Source of the DNA: Polytrichum commune
Lineage: Eukaryota; Streptophyta; Polytrichopsida; Polytrichales; Polytrichaceae
DNA length: 60,000 nucleotides
Direction: 5' to 3'
NCBI GenBank assembly: GCA_950295325.1
Contig: OX485806.1
Coordinates: 57,347,169-57,407,168 of the forward strand
Within the stretch, counting starts at the first letter, position 1, and each line of letters begins with the position of its first letter. Below the pieces are notes generated by a model. It made no database searches and was not told the DNA's origin. It worked only from the letters and a program-made list of their open reading frames with translations. The position numbers and the translations under genes are program-made. This document shows, in pieces, positions 12,036-22,610 of this stretch.

Positions 12036-13240
12036 GTGCCAGCACCAGGTGGCTCTCTTCTAGTGGAGAGGGAGACCACAAAGTTTAATGATTGGCCATT
12101 GGAATTGGGCCCTCATCTCACTGGTGCTGAGGCACGGAAAATACGAGCATTTATTCGCTCGTACCGTAGGTGTTTTGCTTTTAGCCTTCAAGTTGGAGGA
12201 CGACTATCCCATTTTTCGAAGACCTTATAGGCTCAGTGTTTCCGAGCGGATTGGCGTTCAAGCTCGTTGCCGAGAGCTCTTGGCAACAAGGCTAATCGAA
12301 CTTTCCAATGGGGAGTATGTTTGTGCTACGGTTATGCCATCGAAGAAGGACATCTTTGGCAATTGGACGGAGAAGCGGATGTGCGGGAATTACCGTCCAA
12401 TTAACCGGAAGACCAAGTCGGATCGGTATCCCATGCCAATCCCGGAGGAATTGTTCGATGTCGTTGGATTTTCTTGAGTCTTTAGCACGTTGGACTTGAG
12501 ATCCGACTATCACCAGCTCCCATTACTTGTGGGAGATCGGGTGAAAACCGCATTTTGGGGAATTGATCAAGATGGGAAGGATCAACTATACCATTGGAAG
12601 TTTCTTCCATTTGGCTTGAAGAATGCACCTACTGAGTTTCAGAGGGTGATGGACCAAGTCCTCTCTGGCTTGCCATTTGCTTGGTGTTACATTGATGATG
12701 TGATCATCTTTAGCAGGTCACCACATGAGCATGTTAAGCACATGCAAGCCGTTTTTGAACGCTTACATCGGTGGGGATTGCGCTTACACCATGGCAAGTG
12801 CAAGTTTTTCCATGACCGACTAGCATATCTAGGTCATATGATAATTCCGGGAGGTCTTGGGGTGCAACAAGCTAAGGTTGATGCCTTGCAGAAGATCCCG
12901 TCGCCAGTCGATGTGCCGAGACTTCGTGTTTTTTTGGGTTTGGCGAATTACTACCGACGATTCATCAAGAACTTTAGCTTGATTGCCAAGCTGTTCACCA
13001 TTCTCACGAGCAAGGACCAACCTTGGACTTGGGTTCGTGAGCAGCAACAGGCATTTGAGACATTGAAACAGAAATTGGGTATGGCTCCAGTGCTTCGACG
13101 TCCGGATGTTTCCAAATTCTTCCAGTTGCATACAGATTGGAGTTCATTGGGTTTGGGAACAGTTCTCACTCAGAAGGATGATTTTAACCGGGAGTATGTT
13201 GTTGCTTACGCTTCACGAAGCAATAACACGACATAATCTA
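12036..13240 (+). pseudogene. Ty3/gypsy reverse transcriptase
   Basis: Blocks in order: KIRAFIRSYRRCFAFSL (12,140), frameshift, DYPIFRRPYRLSVSER, CATVMPSKKD, CGNYRPINRKTKSDRYPMPIPEELFD, a stop near 12,475, then LDLRSDYHQLPL, KTAFWGID, FLPFGLKNAPTEFQRVMDQVL, the catalytic YIDD at 12,688-12,699, FGLANYYRRF-type block (VFLGLANYYRRFI) and LHTDWSSLGLGTVL at the RNase H border. All canonical RT motifs are present. It would copy genomic element RNA into cDNA. Two frame changes and a stop disable it. Confidence 0.9.
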
Positions 13241-13254
13241 ATTCTTCGTCATAG

Positions 13255-13788
13255 GAGGGAGAAGCATTGGCGGCGGTATGGACTATTGTCAATTTTTGGC
13301 TGTATCTTTATGGTCAGCACTTTATTTTAGTGACTGACCATCAGCCGTTACGGTGGCTCATGGAGTCGGATAAGCTTACTGGCAAGCTTGCCAAGTGGGC
13401 TTTGTTGCTCCATGAGTATGACTTTAAGGTGGTACACCATGCAGGGATTACCAACCTGGATGCAGATGGACTCTTACGCAATCCAAGTCCTTCGGATGAA
13501 GACTTGACCGGGGCCAGGTGGCATGGAGATTGTGATCGTGAGGCGGTTCCATGTTGGCACGCGGCTGCTTACCTCATTTTATTTTTTGGTGCATCTGTTG
13601 AGGTTCCGATACAGGGCTCAGATAATGAGACTGATCGGCCTCAAGCTATTGCGGATATATGGGAGGATCTTCCCGTATTGCATAAGCTTCAACATGGTAC
13701 CTTTTCTTCGTCTATTTTGGCAATGGAAAGGGATAGGATTGGACATCGAATAACAAAGTTCCGTTGGGAGAACGGTTTGTTATTTTGA
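13255..13788 (+). pseudogene. RNase H domain and integrase N-terminal linker
   Basis: The frame opens after a stop-bearing gap at 13,236-13,267. It reads EALAAVWTIVNFWLYLYG, FILVTDHQPLRWLMESDKL, LAKWALLLHEYDFKVVHHAG and NLDADGLLRN, the typical gypsy RNase H blocks with acidic catalytic residues (TDHQPL and DADGL). RNase H removes the RNA strand during cDNA synthesis. A spacer of about 90 codons then leads to the integrase zinc domain. Confidence 0.85.
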
Positions 13789-14475
13789 TTGTGGCCGGAT
13801 GGGACAAGGCGTATTGTTCCTAGGCCGGATCAGAGGGCCTCATTGGTGCGACAAATGCACGAGGAACTTGGCCATTTTGTCATACGCATGACACATTCGA
13901 TGTTGCGTGGCTAATATTGGTGGACTTGCATGTATCAGCAGGTGGCTGCTTATGTCGGGAGGTGTGAAGTTTGTGACCGTTCAGGTCTAGCTTTAACACC
14001 TTGTCACCTCAATAACAACCCTTACCTATTATGAGATTGGGTTACCGTTGGTGGTGACGCCACGTGGGGCAAAGTACGAGTTTAGGGTTTAGGTGATGGT
14101 GGAGCATTTTAGCAAGTGGATTGAGCTTGTTGTTTTACCCCAAAACTCTACAGAGTTGGCCACATCCGCCTTTTTGGATTGTGTGTTAGCACGTTTTGGA
14201 GCACCGGCTGAGTGTTGACGGACCAAGGGAGGGAGTTCCTCGGTGTTTTTCAGGACTTATGCACTAAGGCGCTTATAGATCATCGTACCACCTCTCAAGA
14301 TCATCCGGAGGCGGATGGCTTGGCTGAACGGGTTGTTCAGACAACCAAGCGTGGCTTGAGGAAGTATAGATTACGTCGGGGGAGTCATCGGGATTGGGAC
14401 CTTATGTTGCATTGGATTGCTATGGGCTATCAATTTAGTAGGCAGGCCTCTTTGGCGTCCTACAGCCCGTATTAG
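13789..14475 (+). pseudogene. Integrase zinc-binding and catalytic core
   Basis: After TGA at 13,786 the sequence still encodes RIVPRPDQRASLVRQMHEELGH, a His-rich stretch and CEVCDRSG, the HHCC zinc domain (about 13,810-13,985). The first third of the core is badly decayed (14,030-14,200). From 14,212 LTDQGREFLGVF, HRTTSQDHPEADGLAERVVQ supplies the second Asp and the Glu of the DDE triad. Integrase would insert the cDNA. Several stops are present. Confidence 0.8.
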
Positions 14476-15114
14476 TTGTTGTATGGACATGAGCCTATAC
14501 TCCCGAGTTCTATTCGGGAAAAGCTAGCTTATGTTGTGAACTTGGATGACCCAGACATTTGGGCAGAGTGTTTGCAGGCGCGGGCTCAATTCTTCCAGAG
14601 GGCCATGCCTATGGCCATGGAGAATTTGTCCATTGCTCAACACCGTGACACATTGCGTTATGCACACATTCGCAGTGGTGCTTACCGACCTCAGTTGCGG
14701 GGATTTCGACAGGGGAATTATGTCTATCTCCAACGTGAGGCGCCTACGACATTGGATGTCAGGGCGGGACGCACTATCCTTCGGGTGAAGAAGGTGTTGC
14801 CGAGTGGTTTGTTGTTGCTGGAAGGCAAGGATGGTAGGGAATGTCGCGAGCATTCCAAAAATTGTACCCCATGTCATCTACCCATTGAGGGTACAGTTCA
14901 TCCTGAACTGGCCGTCGTGCCAGAGGGTCTTCCATGTTTTATGTGTGGAGAGAAGAAAAGAACGACTACTTTGCTCTTGTGTGATCAGTGTCAACGCGGT
15001 TGGCACATGGCATGCTTGAGGCCACCCTTGACTTCTCTACCATCTGGACAGTGGAGTTGTCCTCGATGTCGAGGATCTTCGGTACTTGGTGCTTCCACCA
15101 ATCGTAGTCAATGA
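14476..15114 (+). pseudogene. Integrase C-terminal domain fused to a PHD finger
   Basis: The frame continues from the core through a single TAG (14,473-14,475): LLYGHEPILPSSIREKL, then the integrase C-terminal fold (FRQGNYVYLQREA...RAGRTILRVKKVLPSGLLLLEGKDG). At 14,935-15,069 follows a PHD zinc finger: CFMC, LLLCDQC, GWHMACL, GQWSCPRC, i.e. C4HC3 with the conserved Trp before the last Cys pair and a hydrophobic LRPPLTSLP loop. PHD fingers read histone H3 tails (often K4 methylation state). Here it sits where chromoviruses carry a chromodomain, suggesting a role in targeting integration. This part is open for 212 codons. The histone mark cannot be told from sequence by eye. Confidence 0.85.
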
Positions 15115-15387
15115 TCCTCTGTAGTTTTCATCATCTTGTGCCTGTCCAAATTGAAAATGAAGAGTTATGGCTTAGAGACGCAATCAACATGAGGCGGTGG
15201 ATTTAATTCTTTTGAATCTGATGGCCAAACATCAGAGGCGATTAAGAATGGGGTTCACCTTGCACCCAGCCTACATTTCCTTGGAATAACGTTTATCACA
15301 CTAGTTAGTTGCGGAGCAATCTTTCATTATCCATGCCCTTTAGATTGGCATTGGTCCTAGCTGCTTGGCGGAACTCCATAGTCAGTT
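15115..15387 (+). other. Untranslated tail of the gypsy element
   Basis: No frame is conserved after the stop at 15,112-15,114. It ends in the polypurine tract. Nothing else was recognised. Confidence 0.5.
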
Positions 15388-15398
15388 GAGGGGGGGCA
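15388..15398 (+). other. Polypurine tract
   Basis: GAGGGGGGGCA directly precedes TGTCGAGG. A G-rich tract adjoining TG is the usual plus-strand primer site and marks the start of the 3' LTR. Confidence 0.6.
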
Positions 15399-15946
15399 TG
15401 TCGAGGTGTGTTGTTTATATATGACTTTGCTATGTTTTAGTGTTGTTTGTTATTGATGGTTGGTACTCGACCTGCAGTGACACACGATCGCTATTTACAA
15501 GACAACTGTCAAGGTATGCGGCGTCGACGGCCGCACCTTATCCGTTGGATTTCATCCATCTAGATTTGGATGGATGAATCTAGATGTGGAGAGGAAGGCT
15601 CCTAAGTGAAGAGCCTCCTCCTTGGCTTGGCATTCTTGCCAAGTCAAGTCTTGTGAGTGAGTTGTGGACATAATTTGTGTGAGGTGAAGATTGCATATTT
15701 TTGCAATAAATCTTGAGTTCTTCTTCCCCTATTTACACTCTTGGATTCTCCCGTGGTGGAGTGAAAGATAGCTTGACTCATTGTATGCATTTGAAGAGAG
15801 ATTTAGAGCTCTTGCAAGGGTTAGACTCTCTTCCTTCTATGTCGAGGTGTGTTGTTTATGTGTGAGTTTGCTATGTTTTAGTGTTATTTGTTAGTGGTGG
15901 TTGGTACTCGAGCTACAGTGACTCACGATCGCTATTTACACGACAA
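15399..15946 (+). repeat. 3' LTR region with a repeated 107 bp block
   Basis: A 107 bp block TGTCGAGGTGTGTTG...AAGACA (15,399-15,506) recurs at 15,840-15,946, ending CACGACA, with about 10% differences. Between them lies a 333 bp block (15,507-15,839) whose first 200 bp match the 5' segment at 6,714. The 3' end thus holds block-spacer-block while the 5' end begins with the spacer. This fits either a 441 bp LTR plus a partial second copy, or an LTR with different limits. The first reading matches a circularly permuted element. Confidence 0.55.
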
Positions 15947-15948
15947 GG

Positions 15949-16330
15949 CGGATGCTGCTACCTCTTAAGATATCTCTTATCCTTGCCAAATGTCTCAACA
16001 CGACCGTCATTCTTCACATAAATTTTGATTGCCTTTCCATTTATAACCAAAAAACCGTTTACTTGCTCATCGCGTTTCTCACCATCATCATACAAAGTTG
16101 ATTTGGAAAATTCATCCATAACAACCGCCTTAGGGTTTTCAAAGCATTTCTCCAAAGCATTTCCAACACTCATGTTATCCTTTATGAATACCACGTCTTT
16201 ATTTTTTATGATTTTTTTAGTTAAAAAACACATTAGCCCATAGGCCTTAATCCCCTCACAATATTCCCAAAACAAATTTTTTGTGTCCTTTGCCTCAAAC
16301 TTACCCCTTGGTTCATCAAACATTGTGGTG
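15949..16330 (-). pseudogene. Ty1/copia integrase-RT linker (5' fragment of the split copia element)
   Basis: On the minus strand the frame reads FEAKDTKNLFWEYCEGIKAYGLM, LTKKIIKNKDVVFIKDNMS and KAVVMDEFSKSTLYDDGE. The GY-x-KAYR-x...KII-x-S/NRDVVF pattern is the conserved end of copia integrase before RT. The rest of pol resumes at 6,708 across the gypsy element. The upstream copia part is replaced near 16,331 by an unrelated gypsy leader, so the 5' half of the copia element has been lost. Confidence 0.7.
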
Positions 16331-19095
16331 TTTTTGGGCCACCCCCTTCCGAGGGAGCCTAAAAGTATCACACAAGCTCTTCGGTGAAGGTGGCCTGCAT
16401 TTGCAGGTGCCCAAGCCGAACTTGGATGATAGGTGTATAATGTGATTACTTTGATTTTTGGAGGAGAATTAAATATGCGTTGTAGTACCTCCGGAGGTTG
16501 GACCTTATTGTGGCTCTAAACTCCACTAATCAATTTCGTATCTAGTTCTAACCTAAACCTACAACCTATTCTAAGCGCAGACGCATCAGCCTTGAAACCA
16601 AAACAATCCTAACTTATGAATTAAGATGGCTCTGATACACACTAACGGGGTGTGACTTATACCACCCCTAGCTCAATGAACGGAATAATGATGATTTGAT
16701 GAACCATTCGATTCTTTTTTATTTCCTTATCTAGTTATATTTAATTTCCTAAGCGGGGAAACTTGGCCCAAGTCCCACCTTTTATACATTTTTTTTATTA
16801 TTTAGTTGATTTTGTTTACACATCCTACCTTACTACATTCATATATTAGGCATTACCCCTTACATGGTTGGTGCATCAATTAGCTCGGAACCTTCTAAGG
16901 CCTCGTGCAAGTCCTTTGAAGGTCGAATGACATCTCAAACCCTTCGGACTTCAATGGTCCAAAGGGTGGTGTCACCCTACCGAATTAAGTTTTTCATTTG
17001 GGGTTCTTGCCAACAAGGGTTTACAATTTTTTTTGTATGTTTTTAATTGTTAAGTGCGTTTACACTGGATTGATCACAAAATGCAATTTAATGGGACTAG
17101 GGTGACGGACAACATGTAGGTTCAACGTGTTGCACAATCTTCATAAATTAAAGTCATTGCTCCCAATCCACGGGGCCAACAACATAATAATGAATTCGCG
17201 GGTCATTAATTCCATCTTTCCACCAATAACATTCAGAGTGGTCGTGTCGGTGATTAATCTGACTTACCACATACGGAACTTGTTAATAAATAAAGCTACT
17301 ACCACAATACATACCAAGGGGTCCGAGAATAATGGAATTGGATACCCCCTTGGTGGTCAAGTGGTCAAGCCACTTGACCTTACAAGATAGGCGAGTGGAT
17401 TTCGGGATGCATACCTTGGCCGTGCTCCCTCCAACCCAAAATGGAAGGCTAGGGTTAGTAAGTTTACCTCAATTCTCTTTGATTGATTGAGCTCGATGTA
17501 GGCCGAGCCACTTTTTCCTTCCTTGCTCCACTTCCCGGACATTGACCTTGTCTCCTTTCTTGTAACTAGTTTGATTGTAAAGTTTACGTTAGTTAACAAT
17601 TAAAACATCATTTTTTGCACTGTAAATTTAGGCCTAAGCATAACAAATTTATTTAGTGCATGTAACTATCTTTCCAACGATCTAAAAAATGCTTTAATCG
17701 GATAAAAATACAAAAGTTATGAGGGTTGGAAGTGCGAGGTCTATTCAACCGATTCTTCCAAACCACCTATCCAACTTCAAAAATTCATAGTTAATTCATT
17801 ACTACTTGGATATGGATTTTCCATACACCATTGAAAAACTATTCACAAGGTTTATTTTTAAAAAATATTATAAGCAAGTTAAATCAAGATGAATCCAACA
17901 AACTCCTTGTAATACAACAGTCAACCATGAAGTCTTAAACTACGTATCCCGTCTTTAGAAATTTGTATCTAATTCATTTCTTATTCAAATTAAACTTTCT
18001 AAACAACCTTGGAAAACTAGACAAAATATCTAGTTGGAAAAAATATAACTTTTCAAAATTAAAATTTTTATTGGACTAGCAGAATTGATCCAACAACGGC
18101 TACCAAAAGAAACACCCTGTTTTTCTATTCCATCTTTGAAATTCATAAGTAATTGCTACCTTAATCAAACCACAAATAGCAAAACCGCTACAGATATCTA
18201 TAGAAAATCTCTATAAGAAAAAAATGATGATTATTTTGCTTTCGATCATGAACTAAGCGTTCAGGCCATCAGCGGCTGTGGTCTACAATGCCTCCACCTA
18301 CATTCCTACAATCTAATCTACATTTACAAAAGAAAGGAAGATTTTTTTGTGTGTAAACAAACACACCTTCTAACTAGAAAAGATAGCAGAGGATTTTTCT
18401 TAAGCCTTATTATTGGGCCATTGAGAAGGCAAGATAGAAGTTTGTTCTTAACTACAGAGAAGCAGGGCTTCGCCGAAGCATTTAGAAGAAGAGAGAATGT
18501 ACAAAGTGGAAGGAAGAGATTTTTAAACCCTCTTAAAAAATGGCTGGACCCCTCCGCCATCGGCCTCATTTTTCGAATCCTTCCCTAAAATTTAGGCTCG
18601 GGGATTTTTTCGGTTGAGGTTGCCACTCTGTCGCCGAGGTGGCTCCGACGGGAAACCTTAAAAATATTTCTAAATTTTCGCCATCGAGTTGGCAAGGGGG
18701 CAAGTGAACAAGTAGCCCCTTTGTTTGTTTTTTTTTGTTTTTTTTTTTTTACGCCAAACACCTCTAATTATCTTGTGTTGCCCATATTAAGTAATAAACT
18801 AATATTTGCTTAGCTAGCATCTACTAACTGAAATATTAGCTAGTTACTTTTACTAGCTAGCATATTTTTTCTACTTCGTTATTTTCTAACACTATTTAGT
18901 TTTCATTTTGGCCAACCTTACTAGATTTTTGTTCCTTCCGATTGAAGACCAGAAGTCCTTGGTAATTTTTTTTTTCCTAGGTTAAATGCTAAATGAATTA
19001 ATTTTTTGTAAATTCCCTATTAATTCTAAATTTTAATGCTAACATCGTAATTAAAAGTGATCCCACGGAGTGATGGACCACTCTAGGGTTTCAAA
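16331..19095 (-). mobile_element. Old Tat-like gypsy fragment: leader plus LTR
   Basis: This is a diverged reverse-complement copy of 42,022-44,600. From the high end: LTR start (complement of 19,084-19,095, AGGGTTT... versus TGTGAACCC), the CTAGCT-rich repeats near 18,790-18,860, the block encoding no product at 18,324-18,700, the conserved stretch near 17,127-17,390, PBS-like TATCAGAGCCATC (complement near 16,625), and the leader down to TTTTGGGCCACC at 16,331. Coding parts are missing. The minus-strand open stretches inside are LTR sequence, not genes. Compared with the 42 kb copy it is clearly older, with many substitutions and indels. Confidence 0.75.
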
Positions 19096-19099
19096 GTAG

Positions 19100-20373
19100 A
19101 GTTGGGTGGCAATTTTGCAATGTGTCAATGGGAAGAGGGACAATCAGTCTCTAGTACGGATGTGATATGTGCCACATCATGCTCTATAGAATTCAAGGAC
19201 TCCTCTATACATGCCCTTCTAGCTCTTGTATCCAGGAAAAACATTCAGTAGTTCAATTTGTCAAATTGATTTAAATCACAAGTTGCACATAATGGCATAT
19301 TAAACTTTTGTTTGGTAGATCCAAAAAGCTCGGAACCCTCTAGAGCACAATTCTTAGTGTAGAGATCTTCTAACCCTGGATAGGATTTCATGGCCTCTCC
19401 CAGTAGTTTTGAATCTCCACACATAGCTCCAACGTTCAATTTTAAGGAAGTAGAATTAGGGTCTTTACCAATAGAAACACCTCTCAACCACAATTTGTAA
19501 TTTTCAATATGCATGAATACATTTTTCAAATCGTCCATTGTTGTTTCGTACAAATAAGTCATTTTGTTTGCAAATTGTTAGAGCCACTTGTTGTGCACCG
19601 TCTTTATAAGGTTACAAGTTGGCATTTCTGCACATTCATCCATATTCGTATCTTGCAAATATTACACATATTATAATAAATTTCATACACCATGGATATT
19701 CATAATCAGAGTATATTGCAAAAAATAAAGTGGTGATGCACTTACAAAAACCATATGTCCATCCCTTTGCCTATAACAAAAATGCCAAAACCCAACCACT
19801 CAAAAAACCCAAGAATGCCTTCTTCTATAGTACCTCTAGTTGGCAATCACCATGAACAAATGACATGATATTTACTTTTTGACCAATGAAAAAAACAAGT
19901 GCGTTCTCGACCCACCATTGGCAGAGTTACATCACCTTCACCATTTATGTTTCTAACCGCAATCCAATTGGCATGCACATTATTTACCATAAATCCTTTG
20001 AAATTTACATTCGATACCCCATTGTCCACAATGACAAAGTTCAACATTTTCCCAAAAGAGAGTTTGAGCTACATCATCTTCAAATTGCATGTCACAACAC
20101 CGTCAACACCTTACAATATTTGTTGTCGTATACATGGCACATGAGAGTGGTCCAGTCCTTGAGACGTTTGACATAGTCAAACATTACCCATGAGTTCTCT
20201 ATATCTCCTCCAATTTGCATACGCTCAACAAAATTCATAACACTACTTTGAAGGTCTAGTTTGTCTTTTGACTGATCATGGAATATGTTGACACGGACAA
20301 AGATGAATTTGCTAGATGATGTCTTTCACTATTTGATGGAGATTTGAGGAGGTAGTCTGCAAGGAATTGTTTG
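19100..20373 (-). pseudogene. Mutator-like transposase remnant (copy C), C-terminal part
   Basis: The minus-strand segment 20,047-19,850 reads NFKGFMVNNVHANWIAVRNI, MVGRERTCFFHWSKS, which resembles the end of a MULE-type RNase H-like transposase core (Asp-containing segment then C..HW). Near 19,640-19,575 NLIKTVHNKWL matches NLVESVHNKWLQ of locus A. From 19,562 TTMDDLKNVFMHIENYKLWLRG...SYPGLEDLYTKNCALEGSELFGS aligns with the corresponding part of loci A and B (TVDDYI.AFLQVVAYY.FLKGG...MPGGEEFCTRDPHLEGAEVFGS). The SWIM part is not found here. Many stops are present. Family assignment as Mutator-like is inference from these motifs plus SWIM in the paralogues. Confidence 0.5.
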
Positions 20374-21346
20374 TGTCGCAACCCTTGCTAGTCCCCTTAA
20401 AAATCTTCCCAATTTCCATTTTTAGCAAAGGTTACGAGTGCTAACCCTTCGCATACCGCCATGCTAATGGTCAGCTCCTCCTACCCTGGACCTATAGTTC
20501 ATAGGAGGGAACCAACCCTCCTACTTTGCTTTTGGGACTCACCCCTTAATCGGTAACCCATTTCCCCAATGTGGACTTCCATCCATGGAAGTCCAATCCT
20601 ATGTTGATCATCGCGTTGCCGGAGCAACACTACAACAACCCGAACCATACTAGGCAACTATGGCCTCACAATGGGCCAAAGCCCATGGAGGCCGTGCCGT
20701 TTGGCCTCGGGTGGGTGAGGCCACACCACCTCACCCATATAAGCCTCTAGGACTTTACGTGGGGCCCCTACCCCACCGTCAACCAACCTCTTGTCTCTCC
20801 ACCAAGAGTTGGGGCCAAGTGGACATTTTCCTTTAGCTGCTGGGCCTAGAACCCCCCCAGCAGCTTCAGACCATCATAACTTCCTTGTATGGTGTCTGAT
20901 CATAACAACCAACCACTCCATCTTCATCTACGCTTCACGTAGATGCGGATGGACTCCTCCCTTGCCCCATTTGGGCAAGTCTTGAGGAAGTTATGCCTGT
21001 TTGAACCTTGGCAGTCCCGGGAATCACTCCCAGGCACTGCTGTAGCAGGGCGCTGTCCCGGGACAGCGCCCCACTCAAATTGCCATAACTCCTAGCCTAC
21101 ACCTCTGATTGAGGTGATCTTGAGCATTCTAGAATCACCACGCCATGAGCTATGCATAGCTCATGGCCTTACCCTTGTGCCTCCTAGTCTCCGTGGGTGG
21201 GAGGCGTTCCCAACGCCCGGGGCCCTCACCCACACTAGGATCATTTGGGCCCTCTCATCAACGGCGCCACAAGTCCCGGGTGTCACTCCGGGGTCCCCCT
21301 TGTGCCCATGGTGTTCCGGGCACTCCTCATGGAGAGGTGCGCGACA
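20374..21346 (+). repeat. Solo LTR, copy 1
   Basis: Starts TGTCGCAACCC, ends GGTGCGCGACA (973 bp), flanked by GTTTG (20,369-20,373) and ATTTG (21,347-21,351), a target-site duplication with one mismatch. A TATA-like CCATATAAGCC lies near 20,735. A perfect 24 bp palindrome occupies 21,048-21,071. It is inserted in Mutator-like copy C. Open frames within are fortuitous. Confidence 0.8.
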
Positions 21347-21412
21347 ATTTGCTCGTTGCTTCACTACAACAAAGTCTTTGGATGTGGGTGTTTTTATGAC
21401 CTCATAAGCAAC

Positions 21413-22030
21413 TCATTGGTAAACCATGTCTAGTGACTCACAACATGTAATATTTGACAGAAGGTGTTTATGAACTCCAAGATGTAAAAAAACCCTTAAC
21501 ATTTCAGAGGATGTAGAGTGAATATATATTATCTGAGCATGGCACAATAAAATACACACAAGTGTAGAATGCCATATTTTATATTCCAATCTTAATTCTT
21601 CTATGGCAACATTCCCCACAAAAAATAAGACAATACATTTGGTGAAGTTAGGGACACCTCCGTTATGATATATATAATCAAAATATTTGTTTATACACTG
21701 AAGATGACCAACACAAGAAGAACGTCTGAAAGAGAGTCAAAAATCAACTTTGAATATTTGTGGTGTTAATTGTACACCAAAGATGGCTATCACACATTTT
21801 ATCCATGCCATCCATAAAACAACCATACACACTAGAAACACCCATAGACAATGGGGACAATATACACAAAACATCACCATCAAATGAACATGGAAAATAC
21901 TTGACATCATATACATCTATACTATCAAAATCAATTGTATTAAGATCGGATTTAGACCTTCTTCCAAATTTTATCAATTTTAAAGCATCGATAACATTAA
22001 AACATAAAGAAGAAAAATGGTGAAGAGGCG
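21413..22030 (-). pseudogene. Mutator-like copy C, middle N-terminal part
   Basis: Minus-strand 21,977-21,744 reads DVYDVKYFPCSFDGDVLCIL, GVSSVYGCFMDGMDKM, aligning with NFLPPRFDGDLMFVLPPLGVSS...SMDGMDKRYDGHVW of locus A at about 53,040-52,900. It is therefore the same gene as at 19.1-20.4 kb and 26.1-26.8 kb, split by the solo LTR and by the CCGGAT-rich unit. The stretch 21,413-21,740 is too decayed to align. The function of this N-terminal region is unknown. Confidence 0.5.
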
Positions 22031-22610
22031 GACAAGGATAAAAAAATCTATGAGGAGATTATTTTATCCATGGTAGATTGCTAGGGATGTTATTAACTGT
22101 GGGAACACGCGAACACCAAAAGATCCGGATTGGCGGTTTTAAGTGCCAAATCCGGGTTGTCCGGATGACCCTAGTATTGTCCAGGGATTCTGTGAAGTGT
22201 AGGAGGTCTAAAACTCTCCGTACCTGCTTATTTCCTCTTCCTTAGCCAAATTTCCGGAAATCCAAATTTCCGGATATTTGGTCTTTGGGGACATTCTTAG
22301 CCTTTTTCCGGAGTGTGCCTCTCCGGATGTTATTTCTAGGTCCTCTTTATAATACTTACCCACCCCTTTACGTCTACCCTCTAGAATAGGTGGTTTCTTC
22401 CGGTGAAGACGTCCTTGATAAAATTAGAATCCGGAAACTCCCTCACAACCAATCCGGATTGATCAGGTCCGTCCTGGCAGGTCACGCAGAGAGATCCGGA
22501 TTGTTTCTTGAGACCACAGTGACCAGAAGAGTCCGGATTCCGACTGGAGATCTTACTCGACGGGATGAGTTGGTGACCCGTACCACTTTCCGGATTGTCC
22601 CGTCCACCGG

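Larger units (their letters stand above)
6714..15946 (+). mobile_element. Ty3/gypsy retrotransposon encoding a C5 DNA methyltransferase and a PHD finger
   Basis: Order on the + strand: LTR-related sequence, leader, gag with two CCHC knuckles, aspartic protease, cytosine-C5 methyltransferase, reverse transcriptase (YIDD), RNase H, integrase (HHCC and DDE parts), PHD finger, polypurine tract, LTR. Protease-RT-RH-IN order is the Ty3/gypsy order. It splits a copia element. The flank AGGC before 6,714 recurs directly after 15,946, a plausible short target-site duplication. Outer ends read TGTCA...CGACA. At least a dozen frameshifts and stops inactivate this copy. A methyltransferase domain between protease and RT is far outside ordinary gypsy organisation. 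C5 methyltransferases have been reported in retrotransposons of dinoflagellates and a charophyte alga, so the principle has precedent, but I know of no described land-plant element with this combination. Confidence 0.85.

Noticed and set aside
20374-21346. Coding genes in the solo LTR family (frames recur in all copies)
   Set aside because: Frames overlap on several phases, differ between copies and contain no domain; the unit is bounded by LTR-type ends and target duplications.
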